Of a DNA stretch of 7,746 bases, positions 6,780-7,746 are shown in pieces. This stretch comes from CAIOZW01 sp049317725. GTDB taxonomy: Bacteria > Acidobacteriota > Blastocatellia > RBC074. The notes beneath the pieces were generated by a model. The model was not told where the DNA came from, did no database searches, and worked only from the letters and a program-made list of their open reading frames with translations. Each line of letters begins with the position of its first letter. Within the stretch, counting starts at the first letter, position 1. Made by a program: the position numbers and the translations under genes. The DNA is taken from NCBI GenBank assembly GCA_049317725.1, contig JBMOHS010000182.1:1-7746 (forward strand), in the 5' to 3' direction.

Positions 6780-7592
6780 CTACCAGCGGAGTTTCGCCGG
6801 AAAGTACTCGGCGATCAACTCCTCGTAGAAGGGCTTGAGCGCCTTGACATCCGGCTCCGTCTCGCGCTTCGAGTAGAGGTCATACGGGTTGAACGCCTTG
6901 ACCCACTTGAGAATCTCGGCGTCCTCCGGGCCGAGCAGGTGGGTGTACGCGCCCGCTTGGTGGACCGGATAGGCCGAATGGTAGCGCAGCATCCAGAGCG
7001 CCTCCTTCGGCAGGTAGTCCCGTGTCACCAGGTAGAGGTACTCGTCGTGGCCCCAGGAGAAGTGGACGTTATCGAGGCCGCAGTGCGGCTCGTAGATTCC
7101 ATTTGGGGTCGAGTAGACCGGGTGGCGGGAATCCGGATTCTCGGCAAAGAATTCCGGATAGACGATCTTCTCCGAGAACTGACAGCCGACTGGGAAGGTG
7201 TCTCCGACGACGGCCCACTGGGGCTCGCCGAAGATGCTCAGCATCTTGCCCGTGTCATGGATCAGCCCAGCGAGGATGAACCAGCGAGGGTGGCCATCCA
7301 TCCGGATCGCCTCGGCCGTCTGCAGCGCGTGGACGATCTGCGGCAGACTCGTGTCCGGATCACTGTCGTCGACAAACTCGTTGAGCGCCTCGATCACCTC
7401 CCAGACCCCCATCTCGGCGTCGTCGAGGCGGCCGTACTGCTCCTTCTTGGCCAGCACAAAGTCGAGGGTCTGCTGGGTATGATTGGCCCGGTAGAGATCT
7501 TTCACCGAACTCCGGGCCTCAGCCTCATAATTGCGGAATTTCTCTTGGTCGGTCAGCTGCTCGAGAAAGGGCTGTGCAGCAACGTGTCCCAT
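6780..7592 (-). CDS. Inositol oxygenase (myo-inositol to D-glucuronate)
   Basis: The 270-residue product matches myo-inositol oxygenase along its whole length. Conserved blocks are FRNYE (19-23), NHTQQTLDFV (37-46), DDSDPD (75-80), IVHALQTAEAIR (86-97), GLIHDTGK (109-116), FGEPQWAVVGDTFPVGC (121-137), CGLDNVHFSWGHDEYLY (171-187), LRYHSAYPVH (202-211) and PYDLYSK (236-242). The six di-iron ligands known from mouse MIOX are all present: His88, His112, Asp113, His182, His205 and Asp238. The enzyme uses a mixed-valent di-iron centre and O2 to cleave inositol between C1 and C6. ATG 7592 is chosen over a TTG at 7598 because AAGGAGGAG lies 6 nt before the ATG and abuts the TTG. It is the first gene of the minus-strand run, preceded by a recognisable promoter. 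The product is cytoplasmic, with no signal peptide. Confidence 0.97.
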   Translation of the reverse strand: MGHVAAQPFLEQLTDQEKFRNYEAEARSSVKDLYRANHTQQTLDFVLAKKEQYGRLDDAEMGVWEVIEALNEFVDDSDPDTSLPQIVHALQTAEAIRMDGHPRWFILAGLIHDTGKMLSIFGEPQWAVVGDTFPVGCQFSEKIVYPEFFAENPDSRHPVYSTPNGIYEPHCGLDNVHFSWGHDEYLYLVTRDYLPKEALWMLRYHSAYPVHQAGAYTHLLGPEDAEILKWVKAFNPYDLYSKRETEPDVKALKPFYEELIAEYFPAKLRW

Positions 7593-7598
7593 GGCCAA

Positions 7599-7607
7599 CT
7601 CCTCCTT
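7599..7607 (-). promoter_or_regulatory. Ribosome binding site of inositol oxygenase gene
   Basis: On the minus strand the sequence is AAGGAGGAG, close to a perfect anti-Shine-Dalgarno match, 6 nt before ATG 7592. It decides the start in favour of ATG over the in-frame TTG two codons upstream. Confidence 0.85.
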
Positions 7608-7682
7608 GCCGTTCCGCGCCGTTCCTTGGCGGGATCGAATTTTAGAAAAATGGTACGAATGACATCTACAAAATCCACGTGC

Positions 7683-7710
7683 ATCATAGTGAATTTTCTG
7701 AGCCTTGCAA
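7683..7710 (-). promoter_or_regulatory. Predicted sigma70-type promoter for the five-gene operon
   Basis: On the minus strand TTGCAA (7705-7710) is separated by 16 bp from TATGAT (7683-7688). Both hexamers differ from the consensus by one or two bases. They lie in an AT-rich patch (about 7635-7705) that stands out from the GC-rich surroundings. Transcription would start near 7676, giving an untranslated leader of about 84 nt before ATG 7592. The CACGTG palindrome at 7676-7681 would coincide with the start site. The spacing and orientation fit, but the promoter is predicted by eye only. Confidence 0.6.
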
Positions 7711-7715
7711 AGACT

Positions 7716-7746
7716 GGGGGAAGGGAGAGGGGGAAGGGATGAGGGG
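7716..7746 (+). repeat. G-run tandem repeat with G-quadruplex potential
   Basis: Five runs of three or more G occur on the + strand, at 7716-7720, 7723-7725, 7729-7733, 7736-7738 and 7743-7746. The loops between them are 2 to 4 nt (AA, AGA, AA, ATGA). The segment is also an imperfect tandem repeat: GGGGGAAGGGAGA at 7716-7728 is followed by GGGGGAAGGGATGA at 7729-7742. It continues to the window edge, so its full length is unknown. It lies immediately upstream of the predicted -35 box of the operon. Confidence 0.6.

Noticed and set aside
5155..6828. 557-codon open frame on the + strand opposite the GH4 gene
   Set aside because: It is antisense to a clearly recognised full-length GH4 enzyme. 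Its translation is rich in Arg, Pro, Asp and Gly with no domain signature, as expected from codon bias in GC-rich DNA.
7637..7700. Repeated GAATTTT at 7637-7643 and 7691-7697 as paired operator sites
   Set aside because: Only 7 bp match, in an AT-rich stretch where this is easily expected by chance, and there is no dyad symmetry.
6558..7742. 394-codon + strand open frame opposite inositol oxygenase
   Set aside because: It mirrors the MIOX codons, shows no motif, and runs through the promoter and G-run region. It is a shadow frame.

Overview
The window is gene-dense bacterial DNA of moderately high G+C (roughly 60% by eye). It has short intergenic gaps, Shine-Dalgarno-type ribosome sites and some GTG starts. 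It shows no sign of mobile DNA, RNA genes or CRISPR. The host cannot be named from this stretch. Two secreted proteins with signal peptides ending in Gly-Gln, a short ceramidase-like hydrolase, a bacterial myo-inositol oxygenase and a GH4 enzyme with a Cys-Asp-Thr-Pro motif would fit an environmental, possibly thermophilic member of Acidobacteriota, Planctomycetota or Chloroflexota (Thermomicrobia). That is inference only.

Layout: the left part (1-1718) is on the + strand. It holds the C-terminal part of an ABC1/AarF/UbiB-type kinase-like protein, cut by the window edge, overlapped by 4 nt by a classical short-chain dehydrogenase/reductase. The rest (1737-7592) is a run of five genes on the - strand converging on that pair. 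In transcription order they are: myo-inositol oxygenase; a GH4-family NAD-dependent phosphoglycosidase; an exported neutral-ceramidase-like hydrolase; an exported protein of unknown function; and a dimethylarginine dimethylaminohydrolase-like amidinohydrolase. Gaps inside the run are 50, 46, 5 and 22 nt, so it is probably one operon. A good sigma70-type promoter lies in the AT-rich leader at its head. Just upstream of that, at the window edge, is a G-run tandem repeat with G-quadruplex potential. The two convergent units are separated by 18 bp with no visible terminator.

How the genes may work together: inositol oxygenase makes glucuronate from inositol, GH4 enzymes release sugars from (phospho)glycosides, the ceramidase-like protein would cleave an amide in a lipid or related substrate outside the cytoplasm, and the amidinohydrolase would release an amine plus citrulline from a modified arginine. 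The common thread is probably scavenging of organic matter, perhaps of eukaryotic origin. Both the sphingolipid/inositol link and the wider theme are hypotheses. I did not find clear evidence of a wholly new system. The least explained element is the exported protein at 2542-3873 paired with the ceramidase-like enzyme.
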